From positions 50,231,702-50,295,701 of the forward strand of contig OX359264.1 of NCBI GenBank assembly GCA_947179155.2: 64,000 bases of DNA, in the 5' to 3' direction. Positions within the stretch are counted from its first letter, which is position 1. The number at the start of each line of letters is the position of its first letter. This DNA comes from Hedera helix. Its lineage: Eukaryota > Streptophyta > Magnoliopsida > Apiales > Araliaceae. The position numbers and the translations under genes are program-made. Below are positions 49,626 through 61,315 of the stretch, in pieces. The notes below the pieces were generated by a model. The model was not told where the DNA came from and made no database searches. It worked only from the letters and a program-made list of their open reading frames with translations.

Positions 49626-49975
49626 ATTACCTTGAAATGAACGGTTTGGATTAAATTAGGAAATCTTGGTTATGATAAGATTTTTGGCTATAAATAGATG
49701 CCTTAACTTAAGAATTTTTCATAAACTTCCTTACTTGTTCTTTCTTTCACTCTCTAAATACTTCTTGTGTAAGTTCTCTCTAAGTGTGCTTAACTTATCT
49801 TGAGTATTTGTGAAGATCTATAAGTGTACGTGTACTGTTCAACTTAATCAACCTCATTTAAATCAATATCCAGTCACGTGTTAAGGTAATGGATTATCAT
49901 TATTTGATTCTCGAAAATAATATCGTTTCTTTCTTACTCATAAGATGTGCCATTTATTTCCATGTATTAATTTGT

Positions 49976-50235
49976 GGGAATAACCTTACGGCGCGGATTA
50001 CCGCATGTTGGTGAATAACCTTTCGTATTCATTCCTTATTAATCTCTGAGAATAACCTTACTGCGCGGATTACCGCCTGTTTGGTGAATAACTATTCGTA
50101 TTCAATTTTTATTAAATTGTGGGAATAACCTTACGGCGCGGATTACCACCTGTTGGTGAATAACCTTTCGTATTCATTCCTTATTAATCTATGAGAATAA
50201 CCTGACTACGCGGATTACCGCATGTTTGATAAATT
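49976..50235 (+). repeat. 72-73-bp tandem repeat, four units, in copy B
   Basis: accgcatgttggtgaataac-type cores start at 50000, 50072, 50145 and 50217. Copy A has three such units (48169-48345). The array lies downstream of the TATA box, so it would be transcribed. Confidence 0.9.
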
Positions 50236-52445
50236 ACTCTTTGTATTCATTTCTTATTTGTCTCTTGTGGAAATAATTTGTTTACACGAATTATCACATG
50301 ACACTTTTATTGCATATTCGTTTGTAATATCATTTTCTTTCATATTCGTAAGTGATATTATTTTCCTTTATACTCATAAGGGATACCATCTTTTTCATCT
50401 TCCATTATTCAAACTTACTATGGTAAGGGATATTAATTTCCTTCACCTTTTGTTAATCAAACCTGCTACGGTAAGGGATATTATTTTCTTTCATACACCT
50501 AAATCGAAACTTATTATGGAACTATTGCTTCTATAATTCCTGAAAATATTATATGTTCCATAATAGTTGCACTTCATCATTTCAATTGAACCATCCCATT
50601 TACGTGAACCTTTCTATTGAACTGTAACCGTTATTCTGAACTGTGGATCTTGAATATCATTTTTAAATTTCACTCCACATCATGTTGACAATTTGGACAT
50701 TATTTGAATATGTACAAAGTAAACTTCTGATACTTATTGTTTATCATGTTTCTTCTGTTCATCATTTATATCATTCTAATCATCCAAAATCAAGTTGTTG
50801 TGAATATCTGTGGCCGGGGGCACAGATGCGATATAATCGTTGAACAGATGATAGGTTAAAGGCGATATAATAGGTTAAAGGCGATACATCTGTTTGGTGT
50901 CTTTTATGGCACGTGGTGAATGTTCTCTTTGGCCCGTAGGGCAAAGATGGACTATTGTTTGGTATGATTATGACCAAATGCTGAATCTGGTATAATTATG
51001 ACCGTTGGTGTTATATTGAATGTCTTTGGCCCGTAGTGCAAAGATGAACTGTTGATCTGCATGATTATGATCAGGAATTGTGAAATTGTATTATCTTGAC
51101 TAATGATATTTCAGATGATAAAAGTTGATGATGTTTTTCCTAAAAAGAGAATCGAGTGGACATTATAGTCTGCATTATTCTTCTAATAGATTGCTTATTC
51201 CGCTTCTATTATTGATCTGAATATTGTTCAAGAATTTAACTGCAGTTTTTGATATAAACCTTGTCGTCTATTGTATTCTATCAAGAACTCAACTGTTAAA
51301 GGCTAATGATAATTTATTCGTCATTATCTTAGTGATGATATTCTTTACTGGGCTATTTAAGCTTACCCTTTTCTTTTGTTCCATTGTTTTTCAACAGGAG
51401 ATGGGAACGTAGCTGGGTCTAGCCAGGAAATAGAGTGAGAGTCCGAGGGATAGCTATCGTAGTCTTCACGAGTTGTAAAATAGTGTGATAATAATAATGA
51501 AGACTTAGTTGTGTATTATTATACACTGTATTGTTGAACGTTGTTCTACCTTGTAATAATTTTGTTGTAGTCTTTTGACAACTCAAGTTTGGGCTATGTG
51601 GGCCAAGATTTGGGGGTGTCACACATCATCTCTATCACTATTGTTATTCTAATCATCAAGAACCATGTTGTTGTGAATATCTGTGGCCTGGGGCACAGAT
51701 GATAGGATAAAGACGATATAATTGTTGTGTCTTTTAGGGCACGTAGTGAATGTTCTCTTTGGCCGGGGGCAAAGAAGAACTGTTGTTTGGTATGATTATG
51801 ACCAACGGCTGAATACTGATATAATCATGACTGTTGGTGATATATTGAATATATTTGGTCCGTAGTGTAAAGATGAACTGTTGATTTGTATGAGTATGAC
51901 CAAGAACTGTGAATTTGTATCATCATGACCAGTGGTGTTTCAGATGATAAAAGTTGATGATATTTTTCTTAAAAAGAGAAGTTAGTGGACATCATTGTCT
52001 ACATTATTTTCTAATGGATTGCTCATTCGGCTGTTATCATTGATATGAACTTTATTCAAGAATTTAACTGCAATTCTTAATACAAAGTTTATTGTCTATT
52101 ATATTCAATTAAGAACTCAACTGTTGAAGGCTAATGATAATTTATTTGTCATTATCTTAGTCATGGTATTTTCTTACTGGCTATTTGAGCTCACTCTTTC
52201 TTTTGTTCCATTGTTTTCAGAAAACGAGAGAATAACTGGGTCTAGCAGGGAAATGGAGTGACGATCCGAGAGATAGCTATTGTAGTCTTCACATGTTGTA
52301 TATAGTGTGACAATAATAATGAAGACTTAGTTATATTATTGAGTTATGTATTTCTGTTCTATGTACTATTTGTATTAGAAATCGTGTATTTTAGGGCGTC
52401 TCAAATTAGGCTATGTAGGCCTAGATTTGGGGGCGTCACAAGAAG

Positions 52446-53226
52446 TATCATGCATGGTTGTCCATCATCCTTTCTTTCTCTTGGTCCCACCCAACAAGAT
52501 ATGACCTCGCCAAAAAATGTGAACGCTCCTACGCGAGCCTTATTTTATTAGTTTAGCAATGTAAAGGAGTACTCCTCCACGAGCTGTCAAAGTACGTTCA
52601 GTCAATCATCGCTCGCCAGCTCTATTCTTGATCTTTGAGCAACCATGACCTATCTTTTTTTATCTGCCTGACTAGCCCACCTGCCTTTACCTGTCTTTCT
52701 AGTCTACCTGACTAGTCCGCTTGCCTTGACTTTCGCAATTAGCTTCCTTGCTTTTTACTATTGGCAATAATAAGTTGCGCTTAAATGAGTTAGTTTGACT
52801 AATTCTCTTATATTCCTAGTTAAAAATGTTGCATAAACAACATTTCATCCGGCGTAAGTACTTGGATAATATGGAATGCGACGTGGAATACTCGAAAGCC
52901 CTAAGAAATGCATGGGAAAGAAGGTCAGATTCACCCCGAAAAAAGTGATCCAAAAATAGATTTGACCTAAAATTTCAGGATATGTATAGGATTTGGTTGA
53001 TTGTAATTTCTATTAATAGTTTTTCATAAAAGAATTTTATTTTGGTTGCTTTAACCCAAAGGCTCTGTTTGGCTTTTGAGAATTTGTATGAAAAATTGAT
53101 TTTCAACAAAAAGAAAATAAAGGAAAAGAAAATATAAAGAAAATTACTTTCTTGCGATTGTTTAGTTTATATTATAACTCGTAGGAAAATAAGTTTAAAC
53201 TTTTTCAAAATTTTGTTAGGGATGCA
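52446..53226. other. Intergenic, nothing recognised
   Basis: Two imperfect copies of cctgactagyccrcytgcctt (52670 and 52708) are the only structure I see. Confidence 0.4.
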
Positions 53227-53469
53227 GTTAGGGTAGTCATACACAATAGGTCGGGTCGAGCATTTAACTTTGGCCAGTAGACCAAGTCAGGCCAGACTTG
53301 ACGCTTGAAAAGGGGGTCTGCTGAGGCATACAAGCCAGACCATGGGTCAGACCAGGCTAGGCCAGGGCGGTTCAATCCGGCCAATTCAATTTTTTTTTAG
53401 TAATTTTAAATATTATAAAAACACCAATTAAAATTTTAAACTTAATTGATCACTGCAAGAAAAAGGCTC

Positions 53470-53725
53470 AATTCCGACGGAATTATCTCCGACGAAATTA
53501 ATTTCGTCGATAATAATTTAATTACGACGGAATAGTCCGTCGAATTTAATTCCGTTGGAGATAAGTTATAATCGACGGAATTCCGTCGATAGTATAGGGG
53601 GCCCTTGGCGCCAAAATTCTCACGTCCAGCCAATATAAGTTCGACGGAATACACATATATAATCAACCGAATATCCATCGATTTTAGTTTATTTTCGACG
53701 GACCTAATCTTGACGGAATATTCCG
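53470..53725. repeat. 5' subterminal repeat array of the CACTA element
   Basis: About a dozen copies of tccgacggaatt and variants occur in direct and inverted order. In En/Spm such arrays bind TnpA. Confidence 0.85.
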
Positions 53726-53739
53726 TCGAACAAATTAAA

Positions 53740-53970
53740 AACCCTTTTCATCGTCTTTTTTCCCCAGCCGCTACACTTTTATTTCTTCTCTCTCTCTTGC
53801 TTGCCGCTCTCTCTCTCTCTCTCACCTCTCACAGCCGCCGCCCCTCCGACCGACGACACATCCCCTCCGCCCCACCCATTCGCCCGTTGCCGTCGTCGAC
53901 TGTTACCGCCGTCCGTGGCCAGCTCCGTTGCAGCCGTCCGTTGCCCCTCCGTTGCCGCCGTCCAGCTAAG
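53740..53970 (+). promoter_or_regulatory. CT-rich then GC-rich leader of the CACTA transcript
   Basis: ctctctctc (53790-53822) passes into gccgccg/ccgtcc-rich sequence and then gtccagctaagg|tatata, a likely splice donor, so this is the 5' untranslated exon. The overlapping ORFs (53605-54036, 53801-54022) are Ser/Pro/Arg-rich translations of it and are not genes. Confidence 0.5.
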
Positions 53971-54039
53971 GTATATATATATATATACCTCACAATATAT
54001 GCAAGTTTATCCAGCGGTTTGAGATTTTTTGGTTGAACT

Positions 54040-54042
<3 letters not shown>

Positions 54043-54101
<59 letters not shown>
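54043..54101. repeat. (AT)n microsatellite in a CACTA intron
   Basis: An uninterrupted AT run. Confidence 0.95.
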
Positions 54102-54103
<2 letters not shown>

Positions 54104-54299
54104 GAAATTAATTTGTGTTTTGAAAATTAAAAGCAGTATGTAGATTTATTATTTTGTGATATTTCCTTGATGGTTATTATTTTGTGTATTTCCGACAGAA
54201 TTTTCGGCGGAATTTCCGGCGGAATTTCTGTTAATATTGTTCAAATGCAATATTTGTGGGCACTATATCTATTTATGTATTTTCCTAATTTGTCAATAT

Positions 54300-54990
54300 T
54301 AAAATAAGCTAAGTAGTATTTACTTAGTTTTGTAATAATAACATAAAATAAAATGAACTAGCATAAAAATAGAATTAAATTAATTAAATAAAATTAAGTT
54401 AAATTAAATATACTTAAAATAAATTAAATCCATAAAACTAAATAAAATAAATTAATTTAATATAATTTAATAAAATAAAATGAAGAGAAATTAAATAAAA
54501 TTAAATGAAGTTAAATATAATTCTGAAAAAATAAATTAAATTAAGTAAAATAAAATATACTTAAATTAATTTATTATAATAAAATTAATGTAATATAATT
54601 AAATTAAATAAAGTTAAATTTAATATAATTAAAATAAAATAAAATAAATAAAGTAAAATAAAATAAAATAAAATAATTACATTTAAATTAAATTAAACTA
54701 AGTTAAATTAAATACAATTAAATAAACTAAAATAAAATATAATTAAATTAATTTAATTTAATATAATTGTATCATGTATAATTTATTTAAATTAAATTAA
54801 GTTAAATTTAATATAATTAAAATAAAATAAAATAAGTAAAATAAAATATAATAAAATAAATTAAGTTAAGTTAAGTAAAATAAAATAAACTAAATAAAAT
54901 AAATTAAATTAAATAAGACTAAGTTAAATTAAATACAATGAAAATAAAGTAAATTAAGTAAAATAAAATAAAACAAAATAAAGTAAATTG
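54300..54990. repeat. Low-complexity AAATTAAATAAAATA filler
   Basis: About 700 bp consist almost wholly of aaata, aaatta and taaaa words, with hardly any C or G. It occupies the place where the TnpD catalytic exons should be. Confidence 0.85.
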
Positions 54991-55757
54991 AAGACGAAAC
55001 ATGTGCTTTAAACCCTAGCTTAAATGCAGTACAGTTGGAATCATTCACGACTACAAATTTTCAACAGTGGTTTAAGATAAGGGTTGCAGAAGACAACAAT
55101 TATGTGCGTTTTAAAGATGTCATCGAAGGACCTTACAAATTGATTAGTTCATTTCCCGGCTGTATCGTCAATGGGTATAGATTTAATGTCGATGACATAA
55201 ATGAACCAACTTCAGTCAATTCTGGTATTGTCGTGTTGGGCAGTTGTTACCAAGATTCGGAGTCCAATTATTATGGACGTTTAGAGGAAGTAATTACGCT
55301 CAATTATCCTGGGGGTAAAAAGGTAGTTACATTTAAATGTCGTTGGTTTGATACTGAGAAGGGTGTTAAAGTTGATCGTAACAAAATCGTCAGAGTAAAT
55401 ATAAAGTCAAAGTTACATTCTGCTGACGTATTCGTATTAGCCAGTCAAGCGACTCAAGTTTATTACGCATCTAATGTAGTAAATTGAAAAAGTCCCTGGT
55501 ATACAGTTGTCACAACAAAGACTCGTCCATTTGATGATACTAATATGTCTGGGACAGATGAGTCATTGCAGGATGATATTAGCAAATCCAGTCAGGTAGT
55601 CTTACATAACGACGATTTGTTGGTAGATGTCATTGACGTACCCGATAATGATGAAGTCGAGGAAGACGTGGTTGACGATGAAGTTGAGGAAGACGTACCC
55701 AATAATGATGAAGTCGAGGAAGACGTGGGTGACGACGAAACTGATAATGAATAAGTC
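54987..55757 (+). pseudogene. CACTA TnpD C-terminal part (DUF4216) with acidic tail
   Basis: The open frame 55035-55487 carries the DUF4216 pattern of plant En/Spm transposases: WFKIRV near the start, a VNGYRF core, NSGIVVLG, YYGRLEEVI.L.YPGGK, F.CRWFD..KGVK, VN, then VLASQATQVYY. A TGA at 55485-55487 breaks the frame, which then continues in register through the usual W..V..TK.RP segment into an Asp/Glu-rich tail, with a TAA at 55752-55754 and further acidic codons to about 55820. The frame is open back to 54987 but has no defensible start. The Transposase_21 and DUF4218 parts are not in the window, so this cannot encode a working transposase. TnpA follows 150 bp downstream. Confidence 0.85.
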
Positions 55758-56286
55758 GTGTTAGAATCTGAGGATGACTATGAAAATGATTCTGATGAGT
55801 TTGACGACATATTACATATAAACTTAAGAAGTATATTTTATTTAATTAAATTAATTAACTGTATATTAACTGCATTTTATTTTTGTATTTTAGTAGTGCA
55901 TTTATGGCTAGGCATAGTGGTAGCGGTCGTCGCAGTGGTGGTCGTGCATGATCGTCTGACGGAACTCAGGGCGGGTCATCATCGTCAGGTAATAGATTTT
56001 CTTAAATATTAATTTGTTTTGCTTTCTATTTGTAGGTTATGTTTTGGGAATTGATTTATTAACTTTAATTATTCAATTTTACTTACAGATACTGCTCGAC
56101 GACGTCCTCGAGGGACGAACCTCGGGTTATTTGGTCGCCCGCCAGATGTTGCGCATATTGTTCGCGTAGATATCGGCTCTGGGCAGTAAATGTAAAATAG
56201 CGTTATGTTAAATTGAATTAATTTATTTTGTAAAACAATAAACATAACTTTGCGTTCTTTGTTTTGTTTTGTAGTATTATGGATCC

Positions 56287-59008
56287 TGTAACGACCCCGT
56301 ATTTCGACCCATATTCTTACCTTATAGTTTGTATTTATTATACATTATCTTCCTTTACGTCCAAATTTCGGTCCGTTAATAAATCTTTAATCCAATAATT
56401 GATTTTAAAATCAATAATTACCAAATATTTCGGTATAATAATTTTTTTTTCTCAATTCAATCATTGTATTAAAATATTTGAATTTTTAAAATCATTACAT
56501 CTGGATCCTAGTCCCTGGATCGCAACCTTCACTTTTTCTTTTCTTTTCTTGTATCATAAAGCTCGGCATTCAAATTTTAATATCATTCATATTCATACAA
56601 ATATTCTTTGTTTCATGATTCATTATCAGATATATAATAGTCTCTATCATAATATTCATGTTGAACAACTTCAGTTCACAGTTTAACTATTCACATCATA
56701 TTCAGATCCTACTTATCTGTACATATAACATATCAAAGTAAATTGGCAAATATATCAACATTGATTTATAATATTAAAATATAATAACAATCACAACCTT
56801 CCTTGGTAATCCGTCTTTACATAATCTGATATTCTTGAAATTTATTTATTTGCCTGCAAAAATTTACATTAAGCAAGTAATTAGCACAACGGCTCAACAA
56901 TTTCAACAGTTTATGCTTCACATAGCACATACCTTAACATGCTCAGTGTGTGTCATACATCATGTGCTTGTGCTTCTACTATATCTCACATCATTGCACA
57001 AAATACACATAGTTGTCATATTATCCACATACCACATAACACATAACAAGTATTAACATATCATAACAAACAACATTTAACATTAAAGGACTGAAGAACT
57101 TGCCTTGACGTCCAATTATTAAATTGGGAGCTCAAAATTCTTTCTCAAACAACCTATGACCATAAGATAATCAATTAATTATTATTTATCCTCTCGTAAG
57201 ATTAATTTAATTAATTAATATCATCTATAATGTAATTAACCCTACCCGACGGTTTATTTTAGGGTACTGTAACGACCCCGGCTTGCGCAAGTAATGGCTG
57301 CCGCGCAATGCGCGAACAGCCCAGAATTATTATTTTTTTCTTTTCTTCCAAACAGTAGCTAACCCAAGCCAAAATAATACCATTTTGATCAAATTTTTCC
57401 AACATAATAACTCTATAAATCACATACTTCACACATATATACCCAAAAATTATTTGGAATAATTATTCTAATTATTTTCTATTTTTTCACAAAATTTATT
57501 TATCACTCATAATACAAAATAAACTAAATAATTTAATTATTTTACCTTCCTTGAAGCTTTTCTTCCCTTTTTGGCACCCATTTTTCTCTTCCTCTTGGTG
57601 GTGGCTATGGTGGTTGCCGGTGGTGGAAGGTAGTAGTATCGGGTGGTGGTGATAAGAAAAAACAGAGAGAAAGTTTGCTTGTTTTTGTTTTGTTTTCTTT
57701 TTTTGTTTCTTTTCTTTTATCCTTCACACATATATATATACAAGCTATCCATGCATAAATGAGTTTTAAAATTCATCTTAAGTCCACCGCCCCTTGCCCT
57801 CTCTAAAAAATTCCAATAAAATTAAGCATGTAATTTAATTTAATACATTACGTAATTATATCGTGTAATAAATATTTTATATAATGCATATAAAATATTT
57901 ATTTTAATTTACTAAAAATCATAATTTGATTTATAAATAATTTTAATACCTCTTTTAGGTACTTTACTTGACAAATTTTGTACACGCATAATGACGTGCA
58001 TGTAATTATATGAGGTAATTTATACCTCCAAAAATCATTAAATAATTCATATAGCTTATAAAAATTATTTTTCATAATTTTTCACTTTGTTACTTGTACA
58101 TCATGTTACATTAACATGTTCACATTTCTGAAATATTATCATTCATAAAAATCATAACAATTTAATTATGCATAAACATAATTTTTAATGAATTAAAGCA
58201 TTCATTTTTTCCTCATTTAATTTCATTTCTTTACATTTCACACTAACTTTATTTATATAAATTATATAATTTATTATTATATAATTTATATAATTACTTT
58301 ATCCTTAATTAATTTTTATTTTACATCAATACAATTAATAACATTTCTTCCAACCTTATTCAATTTAATCTTCTTATATAAATTATATAATTATTCCTAT
58401 ATAATTTATATAATTATTATTTTCCTCATATTTCACTTTAATTTTCTTATATAAATTAGATAATTTATTATTATATAATTTATATAATTACTTTTCTTCT
58501 TTATTAATATCCAAATTTCCACCATAATTCTTGATTAAATCTAAAATCAATAATTACAATTTTATTAACTTCCTCATCCACTTTTTATTTAAAATTGGAT
58601 TAATTTAATTATTAATCCCTTAATTTTCATAATTAATAACATTTACAATAACCACAATTAAACATAACACATATATATACAAATGTATATATATTCATAT
58701 CTAATAAAATTATTTAAATAATAATTCGTGCACCTTCACAATAATTTTATTGTACAATTTATTGTACCTTTACATATAATTTATTTTATTTTTCATAAAT
58801 TATTTTTAAACAATTTATTTACTTTTCAATTAATTTAAATCAACATCAATTATTACCATCTTTATACTGATTTAATTTTATCAATTAAATCCCTTCACAT
58901 ACCTTAAATCACATAATATAATAATTAATTTAAACAACCTTGATAATTTTATCAATTAAATTCTCATTTAATATTATTAAGAAAATCCTGAAAATTCGGA
59001 TCCTCACA
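56287..59008 (-). mobile_element. Gypsy-type solo LTR inside TnpA exon 3, TSD GATCC
   Basis: It is flanked by GATCC (56282-56286, 59009-59013), perfect. On the minus strand it reads TGTGAGGATCCGAATTTTC at the start and ..GGGGTCGTTACA at the end. It has a TATA-like tatatatata (57730-57740, complement) and a pyrimidine-rich transcript start that runs into a caaggaag|gtaaaat donor-like site (about 57550). A second TGTAACGACCCCG stands at 57268, so the end is present twice, about 980 bp apart. Three cttatataaattatataat-type inverted units recur at 58252-58480. The ORFs within were rejected. Confidence 0.85.
57302..57314. other. CGCGCA-A-TGCGCG hairpin in LTR
   Basis: Perfect 6-bp arms, extended by an outer GGCTG/CAGCC pair (57296-57321). 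Confidence 0.85.
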
Positions 59009-60561
59009 GATCCTGTGGCTAAAGCCACTTTACACGCCATATGTCTTACACACCTCCACATTGGCTGCATGCGATTTACGCAGTACGCGCAGCATGATGC
59101 CTCCTTCATGGATACCGTGTTACGTGAATTTCACGTAAGTTATTTTAAATAATTTAAACTGTATACGTACATACTACTTACACATTCAATTTATTTTTTA
59201 TGATAAGTTAGTTCGTTTTCTTAGATTTATTTTAGATATGAGGAGGGAATCTCTTAAGCGACAGGCGACGGTGTTATTATTGTACATGTCGCGAAGAACT
59301 ACGTCGGCTGGTTGTACGAGATGAGACATAGGGCTGCCCGGGCAGTTGTAGACCAACCCGGGACTACTATTCGAGACCATCAGCCCCCTATTGTCTCAGA
59401 TGCAGCATGGGAGGTCATATGTACTCATTGGGATGCTGACGACTTCAAAAAAAAATCAAAACAAATGAAGAAAAATCGAAGCCAGCTCCGAGTAGTACAT
59501 ATTACGGGTTCATGGTCATTTGAAGAAGTAAAATCGGTATGTATATATTTAGTTTACTTTAATATTTTCATATAAATATGTACTAACTAAATGATAAATT
59601 AAAATTTTATTTGTTAGGTCATGGGCGGTGAGTTGGGACGACCTCCCACCATGATCGAGTTCTGGGATAGAGCCCACACGCCAAAGAAATGTAGTATGTC
59701 ACAGGCAGCTGTAGCTATACGAGTAATAATTTTTATAAAGTTATGTAATAATTAGTATCATGTACTTAATTAAATGAGTCAATAAACTACCATATACATA
59801 ATAAATTGCATGACCGATTTCAGAGCATTCGGGACGAGCGTGTAGCTGAGTTGCAGGCTGCTAAGGGAGATTCTACCATCCTTCTGTCCGACGTTAGCTT
59901 ATCTAGGGATGAGGAGATGGCTCTTTGGGTCGCGTCTCAAGATCCCCCTAGTAGTACTACGAGCAGATATCGAGTGTTAGGGCTGCCGAGGGTGCCGGCA
60001 TATACATTAACCGGAGGTATTTATTGTAGTATGTTGCTCGTTAATTCAAAATTTATATTGATATTTCATTTTTTTTGTTATATTTAATGTTGCAGGTTCT
60101 AGCCAGCGTTCGAAAGGACATGTTGGACAATCTCATACGGGCACTGGCTTGGACGACGCGTTGTTCCAGCGGGTTATGGCGGCAGTGTCGAAGACGTTTT
60201 GTACGGATCCGATATTCTGTAGTCAGAGCCTACCTACCAGTGCTCGTCTTCACCAGCTTGCTCAGGACGTTGCAGCAGGGGGTAGTGTCGAGAGTATGGG
60301 CATATCTCCGGAGCAGTTCGCCGCGATACGAGACGAGGTGATTCGGATGGTGACTACCCTATTGTTGGAGGCTTTTTGCCCGATGCTGTCTCAGCGCCCA
60401 ACTGCACAAGTATTTTATTCAATTTACGTTGTATATTCTGTATGTTCTGCAATAATTATTTAACTATGAATTTTTGTCTCAAATACGGACTAATGACTTA
60501 TATTTGTAATTGTATTAACAGGATGACAATTTCGAGCATGCTGGCGATGCCGATCGCGAGC

Positions 60562-60578
60562 GGGGGGGGGGGGGGGGG
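60562..60578 (+). repeat. Poly-G tract (17 G) in the TnpA last exon
   Basis: In the exon phase set by upstream splice sites the run leads straight to TGA (60579-60581). In another phase the frame runs 20 codons on to TAG at 60640. The length change is therefore a frameshift, or an assembly error. Confidence 0.9.
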
Positions 60579-60892
60579 TGACAACGATGATTTTCATACA
60601 CCACAGCAGAACCGTCGATCTCCGGGCGATGATTCTTTGTAGATTATAATTTAGTTGTACTTACTTTAATTTCGCTTAATTGATTGTAATTCATCGTAAT
60701 TTTGTTTAAATTTGTAAAGTACGATAATTTATTTTATAATGTGTCGTCGTTTATATTTATATCCAGTGTGAACATAAAGAATGGATTGTTGTTGTGTTGT
60801 TAGGATAAAGCAGGTTTGCAGGTACAAAAAATGTGGTTTTAAAACCTGGCATTGAAAAAACCAAAAAGAACCTTTTAAAAAAAAACTTTTAT

Positions 60893-61315
60893 TTCCGACG
60901 GAATTAGTTAATTACGACAGAACTTCCGTCGGAATTATTGCATTAAATGTTTAATTTTCAAATTATCGGAAGGACTATTGTCGACGGAATAAAATTATTA
61001 CGACGAAATTTTCGTCGAAATTAAGTAATTATATTCGACGGATGGAGTACTTTTCTGACGAAAATTCCGTTGAAGATATATATTATAATTCCGACGGAAT
61101 TATTTATTTTCGACAGAATATATTCTGTCGGACATATGTGAATTTCGACGAAAACTTCAACGGAAAAAAGACGTCGGAGATTATTTATTTTCGACGGAAT
61201 TAATCCCGACGCTGTTATTTTCGTCCGAATCGTCGACCAAAATTTCCGTCGGAAATATACCTATTCCGACGGAATAGGTATATTTCCGACGGAAATTTCC
61301 CTCGGAATTGAGCAT
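60893..61315. repeat. 3' subterminal repeat array of the CACTA element
   Basis: Many ttccgacggaat, cgacggaa and inverted copies occur, including a 13-bp inverted pair meeting at 61262 (ccgacggaataggtatatttccg). Confidence 0.85.

Larger units (their letters stand above)
48621..51623 (+). mobile_element. Inner gypsy-type solo LTR (copy B), 3.0 kb, 5-bp TSD
   Basis: It starts TGTAAGACCCCGAATTTTAT and ends GGGGGTGTCACA. The target duplication CATCA (48616-48620, 51624-51628) is perfect. The outer LTR resumes at attctaatcatcaa in register with the same place in B (50771), which shows insertion of one family member into another. The TATA box is ctataaatag (49688-49697). It contains the 106-bp and 72-bp tandem arrays listed separately. 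The ORFs inside (48820-51622) are not conserved in copies A and C and were rejected. Confidence 0.9.
46555..52440 (+). mobile_element. Outer gypsy-type solo LTR (copy A), split by copy B
   Basis: It starts TGTAAGATGTCGAATTTTAT and ends GGGGGCGTCACA, flanked by AGAAA (46550-46554) and AGAAG (52441-52445), one mismatch. Without the insertion it is about 2.88 kb. The TATA box is ctataaatag (47594-47603). It holds three ~62-73-bp tandem units with accgcatgtttggtg at 48191, 48253 and 48326. There is no coding sequence or PBS, so it is a very long solo LTR. Confidence 0.85.
55904..60642 (+). pseudogene. CACTA TnpA-like gene (Transposase_24, Ptta/En/Spm), broken
   Basis: Eight exons with GT..AG borders and consistent phase can be read: 55904-55988, 56089-56185, 56275-56286 joined across a solo LTR to 59014-59134, 59225-59536, 59618-59722, 59824-60016, 60096-60409, 60522-60642, about 450 codons in all. 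Exon 1 is Arg/Gly/Ser-rich from an ATG. Exons 4-5 show the Transposase_24 pattern: W.VIC.HWDADDFKKKSKQ, KKNR, HITGSWSFEE, then GELGRPPTMIEFWDRAH. Later exons have GLPRV and a helical segment. Breaks are a TGA at codon 16 (55949-55951), a TAA in exon 4 (59255-59257), the LTR in exon 3, and a G17 run (60562-60578) that shifts the last exon's frame. In En/Spm this protein binds subterminal repeats together with TnpD. Confidence 0.8.

Noticed and set aside
49976..50235. CRISPR-like array
   Set aside because: Repeats of 72 bp without unique spacers, inside a plant LTR, are an ordinary tandem array.
50222..50536. 104-codon hydrophobic ORF
   Set aside because: It lies in LTR copy B and is not open in copies A or C; hydrophobicity comes from T-rich repeats.
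53605..54036. Overlapping Ser/Pro-rich ORFs
   Set aside because: They cover the CACTA terminus and untranslated leader, and the frames end in the (TA)n intron.
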